Positions 32,757 to 42,629 of a stretch of DNA of 64,000 nucleotides are shown here, piece by piece; position 1 is the stretch's first letter; each line of letters starts with the position of its first letter. Position numbers and translations under genes: made by a program. This stretch comes from Azorinus chamasolen (lineage: Eukaryota; Mollusca; Bivalvia; Cardiida; Solecurtidae), in the NCBI GenBank assembly GCA_963576725.1, contig OY755243.1, positions 37,280,743 through 37,344,742 of the forward strand, given 5' to 3'. The notes beneath the pieces are model-generated. The model saw only the letters and a program-made list of their open reading frames with translations. It had not been told where the DNA came from and did no database searches.

Positions 32757-32803
32757 CGTGCTGAACTTACTGCAGATGGTTCTTAAAGTTTCTAAAATCA
32801 AGC
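32757..32803 (-). repeat. Duplicate of the acceptor side of exon 1
   Basis: GCGTGCTGAACTTACTGCAG then ATGGTTCTTAAAGTTTCTAA repeats the junction at 32685-32720 (GCGTGCAAAACTTACTGTAG, ATGGTTCTAAAATTAACAT) 67 bases away. It keeps an AG but no open exon follows. Confidence 0.65.
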
Positions 32804-32954
32804 ATACAACAAATGACTCGCGTGTCTTGAGCTTGCTGTAAAAATGACCATACTGAATGGTTAGCGCAAAACTTTTGTAAATACATTGAATTAATATGAC
32901 TTTTACAAAACCATGGCCGTTTGAGTTTGCTTTCATTTCTCTTGAAAAACATAA

Positions 32955-33200
32955 TCAGAGTGTCAAACAGTTTGGATCCTGGGTCCATGCTTATAAAGCT
33001 TTTAGTTGAGTCTGAGATCGTTCTCAAGCTTTTGATTGGTCAGATTTGAGCCTTTGGCTCAAATCTGACCAATCAAAAGCTTGAGAACTCAAATCTGACC
33101 AATCAAAAGCCTGAGAACGAAACTCAGACTCAACTAAAAGCTTTATAAGCATGGACCCTGGTGAGACACTGAGTGTCTTGGCGTCTCATCTGGAGCCAAA
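32955..33200 (+). mobile_element. Family C element with a family D element inserted
   Basis: Family D (32983-33156, GTCCATGCTTATAAAGC ... GCTTTATAAGCATGGAC) interrupts family C between CAAACAGTTTGGATCCTGG and CCTGGTGAGACACTGAGTG. CCTGG is present on both sides (32978-32982 and 33157-33161), consistent with a 5-bp target duplication. Part of the D right arm (GAGAACTCAAATCTGACCAA) is repeated inside. Confidence 0.8.
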
Positions 33201-33750
33201 CTATTTGCAAATACCATCACAAGTTCATCTTGGAAATATAGGTACATGTACAGCAGAGCTGCACTTATTTCTTACGATGTTGCAATAAAAGGGTAATTCT
33301 TGTTGATTTCTAATTCAGTAAAGCTAAATTTTCTAAGTATACTCATTCAATTATGTATAATGGACCACTCTATATTCATAGTTCAAGGGGCGTTTCTGTA
33401 AGAATGTTTTTTTTTCTATGTGACATCTGTAAAACAATTTGTGAATCATAGATCATAATCAGAGGATTCCATCCAGTACCTTCTGATATGGGTCTATCGT
33501 ATGTGACTATGTCTCTTTCAGTGATACCTGTATGTGGGTTAAATGTTTGTGTGTAAATTTATGCTTGTTATTTACAGGAGTCTGTACAACGACGCGGAGC
33601 GGAGCTTACTCGACATTTGATCAGAATCAAAAGTGTCTACAAACGCAAATAAAATCAAGGCATATAATGCAAATCATTGTTCGTGAACCTGTCTTTAAAC
33701 ATGAAGAAATTGAAACCGCATGTAGCCATAGAAATCTGCTTTCTAATATA
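33201..33750. other. Stretch without a recognised element
   Basis: Contains a 74-codon plus-strand frame (33532-33756) starting MWVKCLCVNLCLLFTGVC, which looks like a signal peptide, but no family, splice partner or clear coding bias supports it. Confidence 0.3.
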
Positions 33751-33751
33751 C

Positions 33752-33957
33752 AGTGATGTCTCGCTAATACAACCGCTCAAAAGAAGTCTTAATTAAGGAC
33801 TGTTAAATCAGGGTTTAGCTTAATGCAGTGTGAATTTTACACAGAAAGCCCCCATGGGAGCTTTCTGTATCACGTTTGCCCTGCATTAAACAACCGCTTT
33901 TCTTTTACAGTCTCCTATGTTAATAAATGATGCGGTCGATTTAGCGAAATACTACTG
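33752..33957 (+). mobile_element. Family E-type MITE
   Basis: CAGTGATGTCTCGCTAATAC to GATTTAGCGAAATACTACTG. Hairpin TTTAGCTTAATGCAGTGTGA ... GCCCTGCATTAAACAACC, pivot GCCCCCATGGGAGC. Confidence 0.7.
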
Positions 33958-34009
33958 CATATATACATGTGAAGATTTATACTGGAACCTACTGATCAGA
34001 CCCCCTTAA

Positions 34010-34261
34010 CCCTTTCCCTCGTGAATATAAACGTGTGATCACGCATTTGCAAACAGGGTACACTCATATCAAACCGCTCCTAGATGAGTCGTCTGATCAG
34101 GGTCTGCTTTGTTTGCTACTAGAATTTGATTGATATGTTTCTGTACTTTCTAAAATGTCTACAATGTTCCATCATTCATATTGCTTTATAACTACATATG
34201 TATATGTAATGAATATTCAGCAGGTATTGAAAATGGGCCTAAATACAGAACAGGGAAAGGG
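34010..34261 (-). mobile_element. Family B element, complete, reversed
   Basis: TTAA at 34006-34009 and 34262-34265; ends CCCTTTCCCTCGTGAATATA and AGAACAGGGAAAGGG. Hairpin TTTGCAAACAGGGTACACTC ... GATCAGGGTCTGCTTTGTTT, pivot GCTCCTAGATGAGTC. Orientation is opposite to 54792-55033. Confidence 0.85.
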
Positions 34262-34586
34262 TTAAAAATCCATATACGGCAATCAAAAAAGTCTTACTAC
34301 ATAGTAGTCATTTTGTTCCAAATGTGTATGTGCATGGATTTCTCGGGTTCAACAGAATGTGGTATGTATATATGCATTTACATTATTGACCGTTTTAAAG
34401 ATGTATTATGTGCATGCTTCGTATTAATCAATTAACACCAGAAACTGTACACGTATACATACAATGAAAATAATGCTTACAACCAATTTTCAAACAGTAT
34501 ATATTTGTTCGGCTAAATATTATCGCCATCTGAATACTGCTAAATTATTAAAAAGGAGCCTCCTTTTTAGAAACGAGGATTTGTAC

Positions 34587-34646
34587 GGAAATCAGCGACA
34601 TCTTCGGCCAAGTTCTGAATGACTGCGATTCTATTTCGGAACAATT
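34587..34646 (-). CDS. Possible upstream exon of the ZU5/UPA-like gene
   Basis: After an AATATTCAAAG acceptor the minus strand reads ELFRNRIAVIQNLAEDVADF, helical like exon 1. A GTACAA donor gives phase 1, matching exon 1; GTTTCT slightly further on also gives phase 1. Both donors are weak and the exon is only 60-70 bases, so this is a candidate only. A further frame at 34760-34805 (MEINGAAFAIARNLSQ) could hold the start but could not be joined in phase. Confidence 0.3.
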
Positions 34647-35036
34647 CTTTGAATATTAATTATGTTGCTAGTACATGTACAATGGCTGACATTGGTTGTT
34701 GACCACATATACATCGAATGATTATTTCCGCTATGTAAATTTGAATCTTGCGACAGATTCCGGGCAATGGCGAACGCTGCCCCGTTGATTTCCATAGCAA
34801 TAGATTTTTCTATTTTTTCAACACAAACAACCATTTACTAACCGTATTGTTTAGTGTTAAATAAGTGTTAAGGTACATAGGTTCCGATTCTGAAGTCAGT
34901 TTGAAACGCTAAATTTACGGAACCTTGCGCATGATACATCTTTAATTAAGTTGCTTGTCGGAGTTGACCTCTAGACATATGCAAAAACAAATATGTCTGT
35001 AACACTTTCGCTGCCAAATATTGTCGTCTATATTTT

Positions 35037-35195
35037 TTATTTATATATATATATATATTCTCCCCATTTCTTTCAAAATCATAAACATATTTACAAACCG
35101 TTTGGATCCTGATGAGGCACCGAGTTGCCCATCTGAATTCAAACTATTTGCATAGGTAATCACAGCTGCGACATTGGCAGTGAATTAATATGGAA
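35037..35195 (+). mobile_element. TA repeat and family C element
   Basis: (TA)n at 35040-35058. Family C: CAAACCGTTTGGATCCTGAT, pivot GCACCGAGTTGC, CATCTGAATTCAAACTATTT, then ATAGGTAATCACAGCTGCGA. Confidence 0.6.
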
Positions 35196-35399
35196 GGGGG
35201 ATAATATGTAAAGCAGCTAGAATTTTTTTATTCTCTTTTAAATTGCAATAGCTAATTTTAATTAATATGCAAACAGTTTCTGATCAAAGTTGGACTTTCA
35301 GTAAACAGACTTGCTATTATGAGCCACAATATTCGACATTGTGACTTCGTGGACATCAAACTGACAAAATGTCTGTACCAGGTAAAACAGACAACAGTT

Positions 35400-36349
35400 T
35401 CTATTTTGCATAACCTTTACCCCACGAATATTCATGTAAGAAATAATGACTGATTTTTATGATAGTAAATGAACATGCGAGGTTTTTGACAATGGCGGAA
35501 ACTGTGGAATGATATATCTATATACTCTATAAGCAAATAGAGCAGACACTGATCAGACGGCTCCAACAAATGTGTCTGATCTGAGTCTGCTCTCTTACAA
35601 TGTGTACATGTATATATGGAGTAAAACTGAAAAGTATGCATATTTTCTGGTGAATGTCCAGAAAACTCCGGAGGTTGCCGAAAATACAATATCCCTACGT
35701 ATAAATGAATTGGACCGGACCCACCCCCTCCCAACACACACACACGCACACGCATGCGTGTACACACATCACACCACCACCACCACCACTTCTACTACGA
35801 ACACCCACAAACCACTATCAAGAATAAATTTAAATAAATAAAATAACACGACGGAAACTTTCAGCTGTCACAGAAACTTTAGATTGAGATCTGCATTACT
35901 CCATACATAAACAGCACAGATCAACCCTGATTAGACTGATCTTAAAGGAGTTGTCTGATGTGGGTCTGCTCTGCAAATATGCCAAAAGTCGTCTACTACC
36001 TGTATAAGGGAAGTAACTTATTTGTACAAACATCTTATTTGAAGTAAGAGTTATCGGACATTGGTTACTGGTCTATACAAAATTCGTGGACAAAACGTTT
36101 AAATTAACGCTCCCTGTTGCTTATTTATGTGAGAAATAATGGTATCATGAATAATTATCATCAGATTTTGATAAGGGCATAAGTATCTAGGATTGGTTTG
36201 TATTGGTACATACTGTAGACTCAGGTCGTATAATGTTGCATAAGCAAACAGGGCCCACCCTGGTCAAACGGCTCCCATAGTAGCCGTCTGATCTGGGTCT
36301 ACTCTGTTTGAAAGGGCACGGAAGGCGTTGATATGAAGGAAAGGGTTAA
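35400..36349 (+). mobile_element. Three decayed family B elements and CA/CAC repeats
   Basis: B-type hairpins lie at 35527-35597 (GAGCAGACACTGATCAGACG), 35915-35975 (CACAGATCAACCCTGATTAG, GTCTGATGTGGGTCTGCTCT) and 36240-36315 (GCAAACAGGGCCCACCCTGG, pivot GCTCCCATAGTAGCC). The last ends GATATGAAGGAAAGGG before TTAA. ACACACGCACACGCATGCGT and (CAC)n occur at 35737-35795. Confidence 0.65.
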
Positions 36350-36555
36350 TATGCATACATGTACATGAATAATTATGTGCATCTGAACCGACTGGTGTAG
36401 AAATGACATGCGACTAATAATATATTGTATTACTCACGTAAAATATTCTATTTTTGGAGATGATGTTTTGTATCTTCATGTACATGTACATACTTGCATA
36501 ACTTGTCATATGACTTGGTGCGTTTATAAGAGAATAGAAACATTACCAAGTTATA

Positions 36556-36760
36556 CAGTAAAACTTATCTATACCGAACATTAAAATAAATATCAATATC
36601 GATCTTAAAGACAGGTAGCACTTATAATGCAAGGTGAAAATCATTCAGAAAACTCCTCTGGGAGCTTTCCGTATGTCTTTCAGCCTACATAAAGCAGTTA
36701 GAAGCCGAACAATATCTAAATTCTTCTTTACCAAACGTCCTGTTTATAAAGGGTTTACTG
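36556..36760 (+). mobile_element. Family A/E MITE with TA flanks
   Basis: CAGTAAAACTTATCTATACC to TATAAAGGGTTTACTG, TA on both sides. Hairpin AATGCAAGGTGAAAATCATT ... GTCTTTCAGCCTACATAAAG, pivot ACTCCTCTGGGAGC. Confidence 0.75.
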
Positions 36761-36888
36761 TAAATGTATGTATAATGGAATATAACAAACGAGATGTATA
36801 TGTTACTAATAAGTATGAGTATGACTAAGAGTTCAACTGACCGGCAAATATAAAATATGGATGATTCAGATCTATTTTTGTAACCTGG

Positions 36889-37063
36889 GTCCATGCTTAT
36901 AAAAACTTTTAGTTGAGTCTGAGATCGTTCTCAAGTTTTTGATTGGTCATATTTGAGCCTCTGGCTCAAATCTGACCAATCAAAAGCTTGAGAACTCAAA
37001 TCTAACCAATCAAAAGCTTGAGAACGAAACTCAGACTCAAGTAAAAGCTTTATAAGCATGGAC
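36889..37063 (+). mobile_element. Family D palindromic element
   Basis: GTCCATGCTTATAAAAACTT ... AAGCTTTATAAGCATGGAC, with the same duplicated inner arm (GAGAACTCAAATCTAACCAA) as 32983-33156. Flanks are CCTGG and CCTGA. Confidence 0.8.
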
Positions 37064-37117
37064 CCTGACCAGTACGTAAAACAATGACGAAAAGGCTGTA
37101 AGAGTTAACCTTTAGCA

Positions 37118-37220
37118 CGCCCCTGGCGAGTCCATGAGGATCGTTACACACAGTTTGGAACCAGATAAGACACCGAGTAACTCGGCGCCCAATCAGGATC
37201 CAGAATGTTTGATACCCCGA
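37118..37220 (+). mobile_element. Family C element
   Basis: CACACAGTTTGGAACCAGAT, pivot GACACCGAGTAACTCGGCG, CAATCAGGATCCAGAATGTT. CTTTAGCACGC follows TTAA on the left. Confidence 0.6.
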
Positions 37221-37395
37221 CAAGTATTTGCTCAGCGATACAATGATACGTTACATGTTTAAGTGTCATGATTATGTTCTACTTCTGAATTAAACCCGAC
37301 TGGCAAATAATACAAATGGCTAGGGTCCAGATTGAAGGTTTGATAGGATAATGCTGACAATGCTCTGTACTGATCCTCAAGCGCACGGTGGATTA

Positions 37396-37602
37396 AACCC
37401 TTTCGATACTCATATGGACCATTCCAAAGTTCTAAAACAAGTCAATCTTACAGTCGATATTGAGGGATATTTTTAAAAGAATAACTCTATAACATGACAA
37501 ACAGTGCAGACCCTGATGAGAGGGCTCCTTTAAGAGCCCTCTCATCTGGGTTTACATTGTTTGCAAAGGATACTAGTGACTTGTGTCCCGCACTGAAAGC
37601 GT
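37396..37602 (+). mobile_element. Family B-like element with GAGAGGGCTCC centre
   Basis: Left TTAAACCCTTTCGATACTC, right GCACTGAAAGCG before TTAA (37603-37606). Hairpin ACAAACAGTGCAGACCCTGA ... GGTTTACATTGTTTGC, pivot GGGCTCCTTTAAGAGCCC. Confidence 0.7.
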
Positions 37603-37606
37603 TAAA

Positions 37607-38117
37607 TTCGTGTTAACGTTTGCGAACAGCTTGGATCCAGACAAAATGTCGAGTTCATCGTTTGACCTACTCATCATGTTGAAAACAGAATAAAACATGT
37701 TTAACACGTTCCCTCGTAAAACGCATTTTTATGCATTTTCTCCCGTGGGAGTCGCTTGACCAGGGTCTGTTATGTTTGCTAATGAAATTATAGAGCACTT
37801 ATTCTATTTTTTTATCAAAGAAAAACAATCCCTTGCAAAGTTAACATTATAGAAATTCAGCTGATAAATATTCATGATATAATTATTTTTACATGAATAA
37901 TGGACAGGTAAATGGTTTACAATAATGCGTAGTCACGTGCTACTCGTTGAAAGGTCAAAAACAAATTACATATATCGATTCATGAGTGAAGTATTTATAC
38001 ATGCAGGTGATTATACCACATAGCACGTATCTCTGAACGTCTCTAAAGTGACCACTATACGGTAATCCTTTACTCACTGATCTTTTGCATAATGCCATAT
38101 GCAAACAAGTTTGTTAA
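37607..38117. other. Decayed family C and B scraps, otherwise nothing
   Basis: AACAGCTTGGATCCAGACAA (37624-37643) and GTTCCCTCGTAAAACGC (37707-37723) are fragments of palindromic families. Confidence 0.4.
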
Positions 38118-38480
38118 CCCTTTCCCTGTTCTATGTTAATTCCAAATTTCAATACCTACTGAATATTCATTAACAAAATAGTTATAAAGAATTATTGAAG
38201 TAGGAACAGTGTAAACATTTTAAAAAGCAAAGACACAGATTTATCAAATTATGTTAGCAAACAGAGCAGACCCTGATCAGACGGCTCCTCTAGGAGCCGT
38301 CTGATCAGGGTCTACTCTGTTTGCAAATGCGTGAAAACACGTTTATATGAGGGAAAGGGTGGCAGAAACTGTAGAATTCGATATATATTATTTAAGCAAA
38401 CAGGGCATGCCCTGATATGGGTCTACGTAAGCTGTTTGAAAAGGCATAGAAAGGTGTATTTATGGAGTAACGGGTTTATA
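38118..38480 (+). mobile_element. Complete family B element followed by a second, partial one
   Basis: First copy 38118-38360 after TTAA at 38114-38117: CCCTTTCCCTGTTCTATG to TATGAGGGAAAGGGT, with a perfect hairpin CAAACAGAGCAGACCCTGAT ... ATCAGGGTCTACTCTGTTTG, pivot GGCTCCTCTAGGAGCC. The second begins in mid-element at GGCAGAAACTGTAGAATTCG and has a deleted hairpin (GGCATGCCCTGATATGGGTC). Confidence 0.85.
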
Positions 38481-38494
38481 CAATCGGGTATTTG

Positions 38495-39140
38495 TAAACA
38501 CGAATGAGTGCTTAATGAAGGACGAAGGGAGCTTAATTCCTGCATAACTTTCACCCTTCATTAAGCTACTATCTGCAGCGCAGACATATAATTAGATTTC
38601 ACTTTAGTGGCCGTTTTAGAGAGCTTTTACTGTACATATATGTGTACAGGACTCATGAAATGAAAGTCTCTAAATTCTGTCAAGGAAAAATGTTTTAGTA
38701 TGCTTCACTGTTCAAGTGTTAACCCGTAAATATTAGTGACTGAAATATGAATCCTATACACCATGAAAAATGACAGGAATGAGAACAGCGTCTAAAGTTA
38801 CCAAGTAAAATGTGTAACACTCAACCTGCAAGATACTGACACACTGCATGGTTCATTTTAGTGTTTTAAGAAAGTAATGCCCATATGCCTGGTACAGTTT
38901 TGATTCTGATCAGGCGCCGTCCGTCTTCTTCATTTATGTAGTAAAATCTAAATCGTCCAACGATATCATGTGTAATTCTGGGTTATTAGTAAATGTGGTA
39001 ACCATAATGCAGGACGAAAGTTATGCTGAAATCTTCCACATGGGATTTTTCTGCATGACTTTCATCCTGCATTTGTCAACCATCTGCATTTAAGGACACT
39101 CATGTTTAGTCATCAAACGGTCGCTTTAGAGAGGTTCAAC
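38495..39140 (+). mobile_element. Two family E MITEs
   Basis: 38495-38636: GCTTAATGAAGGACGAAGGG ... TTTCACCCTTCATTAAGCTA, ending TTTTAGAGAGCTTTTACTG. 38995-39140: ATAATGCAGGACGAAAGTTA ... ATGACTTTCATCCTGCATTT, ending TTTAGAGAGGTTCAACTG. Left ends are decayed. Confidence 0.7.
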
Positions 39141-39156
39141 TGTGCGGCATGTGTAA

Positions 39157-39280
39157 ATTGTGCGACATATGTTAACATATCCCTTAAGCGTAATTGACGT
39201 AGAGCGGTCTGGATACAAACTGTGCGACATATGTTGACATGTCCCTTAAGCGCAATTGACGTAGAGCGGTCTGGATACAA
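39157..39280 (+). repeat. Direct duplication, 62 bp unit
   Basis: TGCGACATATGTTAACATAT then CCCTTAAGCGTAATTGACGT and AGAGCGGTCTGGATACAAAC occurs twice back to back with two or three differences. Confidence 0.85.
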
Positions 39281-39289
39281 ACTGTTTAC

Positions 39290-39920
39290 AATTGCCAGTC
39301 ATGCCAAGAATAACAGTTAAAGAACGGGTTAATGTATTTACCAACACAAGTATTTGTCTGTACGGTCCGATGAACAACAATATACTTTCTAATAAACATA
39401 CATGTACTCAATTTCACTATTTGTATTGGATACACTAGGGAGGATTAAATAAGCTTGAGATGTTCCCTCGTCAAGTATTCCTTGAATAACAATACAAAAC
39501 ACAGGCTAGATTTGCTTACCAACGGACGGGCGGACTACACTTGCGCTATTGCCCATTTTGTTTCGCTAACATTCCGTGAATTTGCCATTCACCTACGGCG
39601 AAATTCCTTTTTCAAAAATTAATACCAGACCACTGCGTTTTCTGCTGTCTATTTTACGCGAATATATGCCATTCACTTTGTTTAGGCCTATGATATAAAT
39701 ATATTGAAATCCACAGAGTTTACTTTCGTATCAGTCTGCCTTGGTGTGTATTAGCTGTCACTTTTTTTAAACAAAATACAATTACTTCCACAATATCCAT
39801 ATCTATCTCAGGTGTCTGTAAACTGTCAATTGATGCACGCCGTTACTAATTCCTTTAATCATTTTCTAACATAGTGACTTTAGTATGTTTGGTGCATTGT
39901 TTCGAAAGAAAAAATGTTTT
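39290..39920. other. Gene-free stretch
   Basis: No exon or known repeat recognised. Confidence 0.4.
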
Positions 39921-39925
39921 CATTT

Positions 39926-40162
39926 CACCCTTTCCTTCTTATAAATATGTTTTTACGCATTTGCAAACAGAGTAGATCCAGAACAGACGGCTCCTATAGG
40001 AGCCGACTGATCAGGATTTGCTCTGTTTGCCAGTGGAATTTGAAACTGAAAGATCTGTTTCTTTACTTTTTGAAAAGGCTACAATGTTTCACCTTGCATA
40101 TTTCATTATAAAATGCTCAGTAGGTATTGAAATTTGGAATAAACATAGAACAAGGAAAGGGT
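39926..40162 (-). mobile_element. Family B element, reversed
   Basis: CACCCTTTCCTTCTTATAAA to CATAGAACAAGGAAAGGG before TTAA. Hairpin TTGCAAACAGAGTAGATCCA ... TGATCAGGATTTGCTCTGTT, pivot GGCTCCTATAGGAGCC. Confidence 0.75.
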
Positions 40163-40254
40163 TAAAACCAGTCAGTCCTGGGAATCTTACAATGAATAAA
40201 AACAGTTATCTATTTTTAACATCAATATTCGTTAAATTTCTTCACAGAAATGTG

Positions 40255-40372
40255 ATCAGCGTGTCAAACAGTTTGTCTTCTGATGAGACACCGAGTTACT
40301 CGGCGTCTCATCTGGCTCCACACTGTTTGAAAATATTATCACGAATTCTTGTCACGGATTGAATGGGTTAAC
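40255..40372 (+). mobile_element. Family C element, well preserved
   Basis: GTGTCAAACAGTTTGTCTTC, pivot GACACCGAGTTACTCGGCGTC, TCATCTGGCTCCACACTGTT. Ends at GATTGAATGGG then TTAA. Confidence 0.7.
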
Positions 40373-40469
40373 CCCTTATCATGTTTCATCCCCTCCAACA
40401 CCCACCTGTAACAGAATTTATTCTTCGTTCTATTCGAAGAATGTTTTAGGGAGAACTAGCTGTTAGTTA

Positions 40470-41010
40470 GAGTATCAAACAAATCAAACGCCACTCGGCG
40501 TCAGATCTAGATCCAATATAATCGGAAATATTTCACAGATCATTTCCTGATAAGTATATGCTACATATTAACTCTTTTTCAAAACTGAATATTCGAAGTG
40601 GACCAGAACGTAATTGTTATAGAATCAATTCAGTATAAAATGATTAAATTTGCTAGAGGCTTCTGAATGACTACAGTGCAGACCCTGATCAGAAGGCTGA
40701 TTTAGGAGCCTTCTGATCTAGCACAACACTGCTTGCAAACGCAAATACATTCATTTCCTGCATTTAAAGGGGGTAATTGTAAGAATTTCTTTTGTTTTTA
40801 GTCAGTCAGTGATCCGTTAATTTTGTCTCATTTTAAAGCTTTATTCCACGGGCGAAATCGAAATAACAAGAGAGTAACCCACCCCCCCCCCCTTTTCCCC
40901 CAATATGAAAACCATTTATTAATACGTCCTTTTCGCATTGCAAACGAATAGACCCAGACCAGACGGTCCTTGTACGAAGCGCCTGATCAGTCTGCTTTGT
41001 TTGTTTGTTT
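40470..41010 (+). mobile_element. Fragments of families C and B
   Basis: A C scrap at 40470-40515 (ACGCCACTCGGCGTCAG), a B-like hairpin at 40676-40740 (GCAGACCCTGATCAGAAGGC, pivot GATTTAGGAGCC) and a decayed B at 40920-41000 (AATAGACCCAGACCAGACGG). Confidence 0.5.
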
Positions 41011-41030
41011 ATGGAACTGATTCTAAAGTA

Positions 41031-41206
41031 CAGTAGAACCTCCCTATAACGACCACTAAATTGTGTCAATTAGTTTATATTTAGAGCAGGTGGCTTCTAA
41101 AAGTAAGGTGCGTTCTGTTTTACTTTCACCTTGCTTTAAGCAGCCACCTGCCTTTAACACAAAATAATTAATGTAGTTTAGTGGTCGTTATAGAGAGGTT
41201 TTACTG
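41031..41206 (+). mobile_element. Family A MITE with shortened left arm
   Basis: CAGTAGAACCTCCCTATAAC to ATAGAGAGGTTTTACTG, TA on both sides. The pivot is lost: AGGTGGCTTCTAAAAGTAAG runs into GTGCGTTCTGTTTTACTTTC. Confidence 0.85.
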
Positions 41207-41339
41207 TACCTGGTATGGTTAAAAATACTCTTGTTTATAAATACAGTGATTATTCACGAGGTGATATATTATGCCAGAATTATTCATGGAGTAAAGGGTT
41301 AAGCTTTTCAAAAAGTGTAAACTAGCATCAGCCAACTCG

Positions 41340-41625
41340 TTTCACCCTTAACTCTGTAAATACAAATGCGCATTTCAACACATTTAGTAAACAGAATAGA
41401 CCCAGATCACTCGGCTCTTGTAGAAGCCGTTTGATCAGTTTCTGCTCTCTTTGCTTATCAGATATAATAGGCGTGATTCTATAGTTCCTGTGTCTACCGG
41501 CCATTGCAAACAAACTATCTAATTATTATTTATGTTCCATGTAACGTCTTACATGAATATTCATAATATAATCGGCTAACTAACCCCCCCCCCCCCCCAC
41601 ACACACACACACACACACATCCGGG
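41340..41625 (+). mobile_element. Family B element and C/CA homopolymer tract
   Basis: B: GTAAACAGAATAGACCCAGA, pivot GCTCTTGTAGAAGCC, GATCAGTTTCTGCTCTCTTT, right part CATGAATATTCATAAT. A C-run followed by (CA)n lies at 41584-41621. Confidence 0.65.
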
Positions 41626-41925
41626 ACAATGATTTTAGTAAGCAAATGCTGTTGTCCGTTTTAAAGAGGAAGTCCCTACAATGCACGCATATTTTCAATA
41701 AAATCATAAAAATTGATATTTGTTATGCTTAATCATTATTATGAAGATTGTCAATTTGAACTCATATCGAAAAATGCCCGTGTGATACAAAATAAATCGA
41801 TTCATCAATACCTATAATTTTTGTTCTACAACAAAGTAATCGGCCTTTTCCGTTCAAATTTTCCGCGTATTGCTGATGATCACCCGATCCCTCCAATGTT
41901 CACGTAACAGCTTTTCTTTGAAATG

Positions 41926-42360
41926 TATGGAACGCCATTCTGCCATGCTAATTGCCTAATACAAAATGCGAAATGCTTTTTGCCAATTGCATAAATTGCT
42001 AGGGAATGTTCCAAATGATTGGTGTAAATGACAAATGCCAAATGTTTATTGTTAAATGCATGTTTCCACTACCAGAATTGAACAGTGTTATTTGTAAAGT
42101 AACTGTACATTTGCTAAATGCATGTTTATTTACATTAAAGCTTATTACTTATTGCACTATTAAATTAAAAATGGCGCTGTTCAATGCTAGTAGTGCAAAC
42201 ATGCATTTAGCAATAAGCATGTCGCATTTCGCACTTGTCATTTACATCCATCATTTGAAACATTCCGGTTCTTTCCCTAGCAATTTACAGAATTGGCAAA
42301 AAGCATTTCGCATTTAGCATTTCGCATTTAGCAAATAGCATGGCAGAATGGCGTTCCATA
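41926..42360 (+). mobile_element. Intact 435-bp TIR element with GAAATG target duplication
   Basis: Starts TATGGAACGCCATTCTGCCA and ends TGGCAGAATGGCGTTCCATA, with GAAATG at 41920-41925 and 42361-42366. The arms continue inward imperfectly (TGCTAATTGCC..., AATTGCATAAATTGCTAGGG / CCCTAGCAATTTACAGAATT) and are full of ATGCGAAATGC/GCATTTCGCAT and AAATGCATG words, so most of the element is an inverted repeat. No coding capacity. A TIR with 6-bp duplication does not match the TA and TTAA families around it. Confidence 0.9.
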
Positions 42361-42427
42361 GAAATGGTCGGAGAGACTCGAAAGGCGCAGATAGACACGA
42401 ACCGTGGAGTAGACGGTCCCTTTTAAC

Positions 42428-42613
42428 ACATTCCCTCTTCGTGACGCATTTTGGCGCCTCTGAAAAGGTCACAATTTGAAACCATTGTGATAAATAGAGT
42501 ACAATGGTTTCAAAACTACACAATTCTGAAATTTTCCTTTGCTACAGTTAATACTCCTTTTCGGCAGATTTATTCAAAGAGGGTGGGTCTAAAATAGTCT
42601 AGGAAGAAATAAG
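42428..42613 (+). mobile_element. Family H MITE with deleted pivot
   Basis: CACATTCCCTCTTCGTGACG to TAGGAAGAAATAAG, TTAA at both sides. Arms AAACCATTGTGATAAATAGA and TACAATGGTTTC remain. Confidence 0.75.
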
Positions 42614-42629
42614 TTAATGTCGTTTCAAA

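Noticed and set aside
33532..33756. 74-codon plus-strand frame starting with a signal-peptide-like MWVKCLCVNLCLLFTG
   Set aside because: No family, no conserved cysteine spacing that I know, and no second exon; the hydrophobic start could be chance in AT-rich DNA.
34631..34834. Minus-strand frame with MEINGAAFAIARNLSQ as first exon of the ZU5/UPA-like gene
   Set aside because: The start looks plausible, but all GT donors near its end give phase 2 while the next candidate exon needs phase 1, so it could not be joined.
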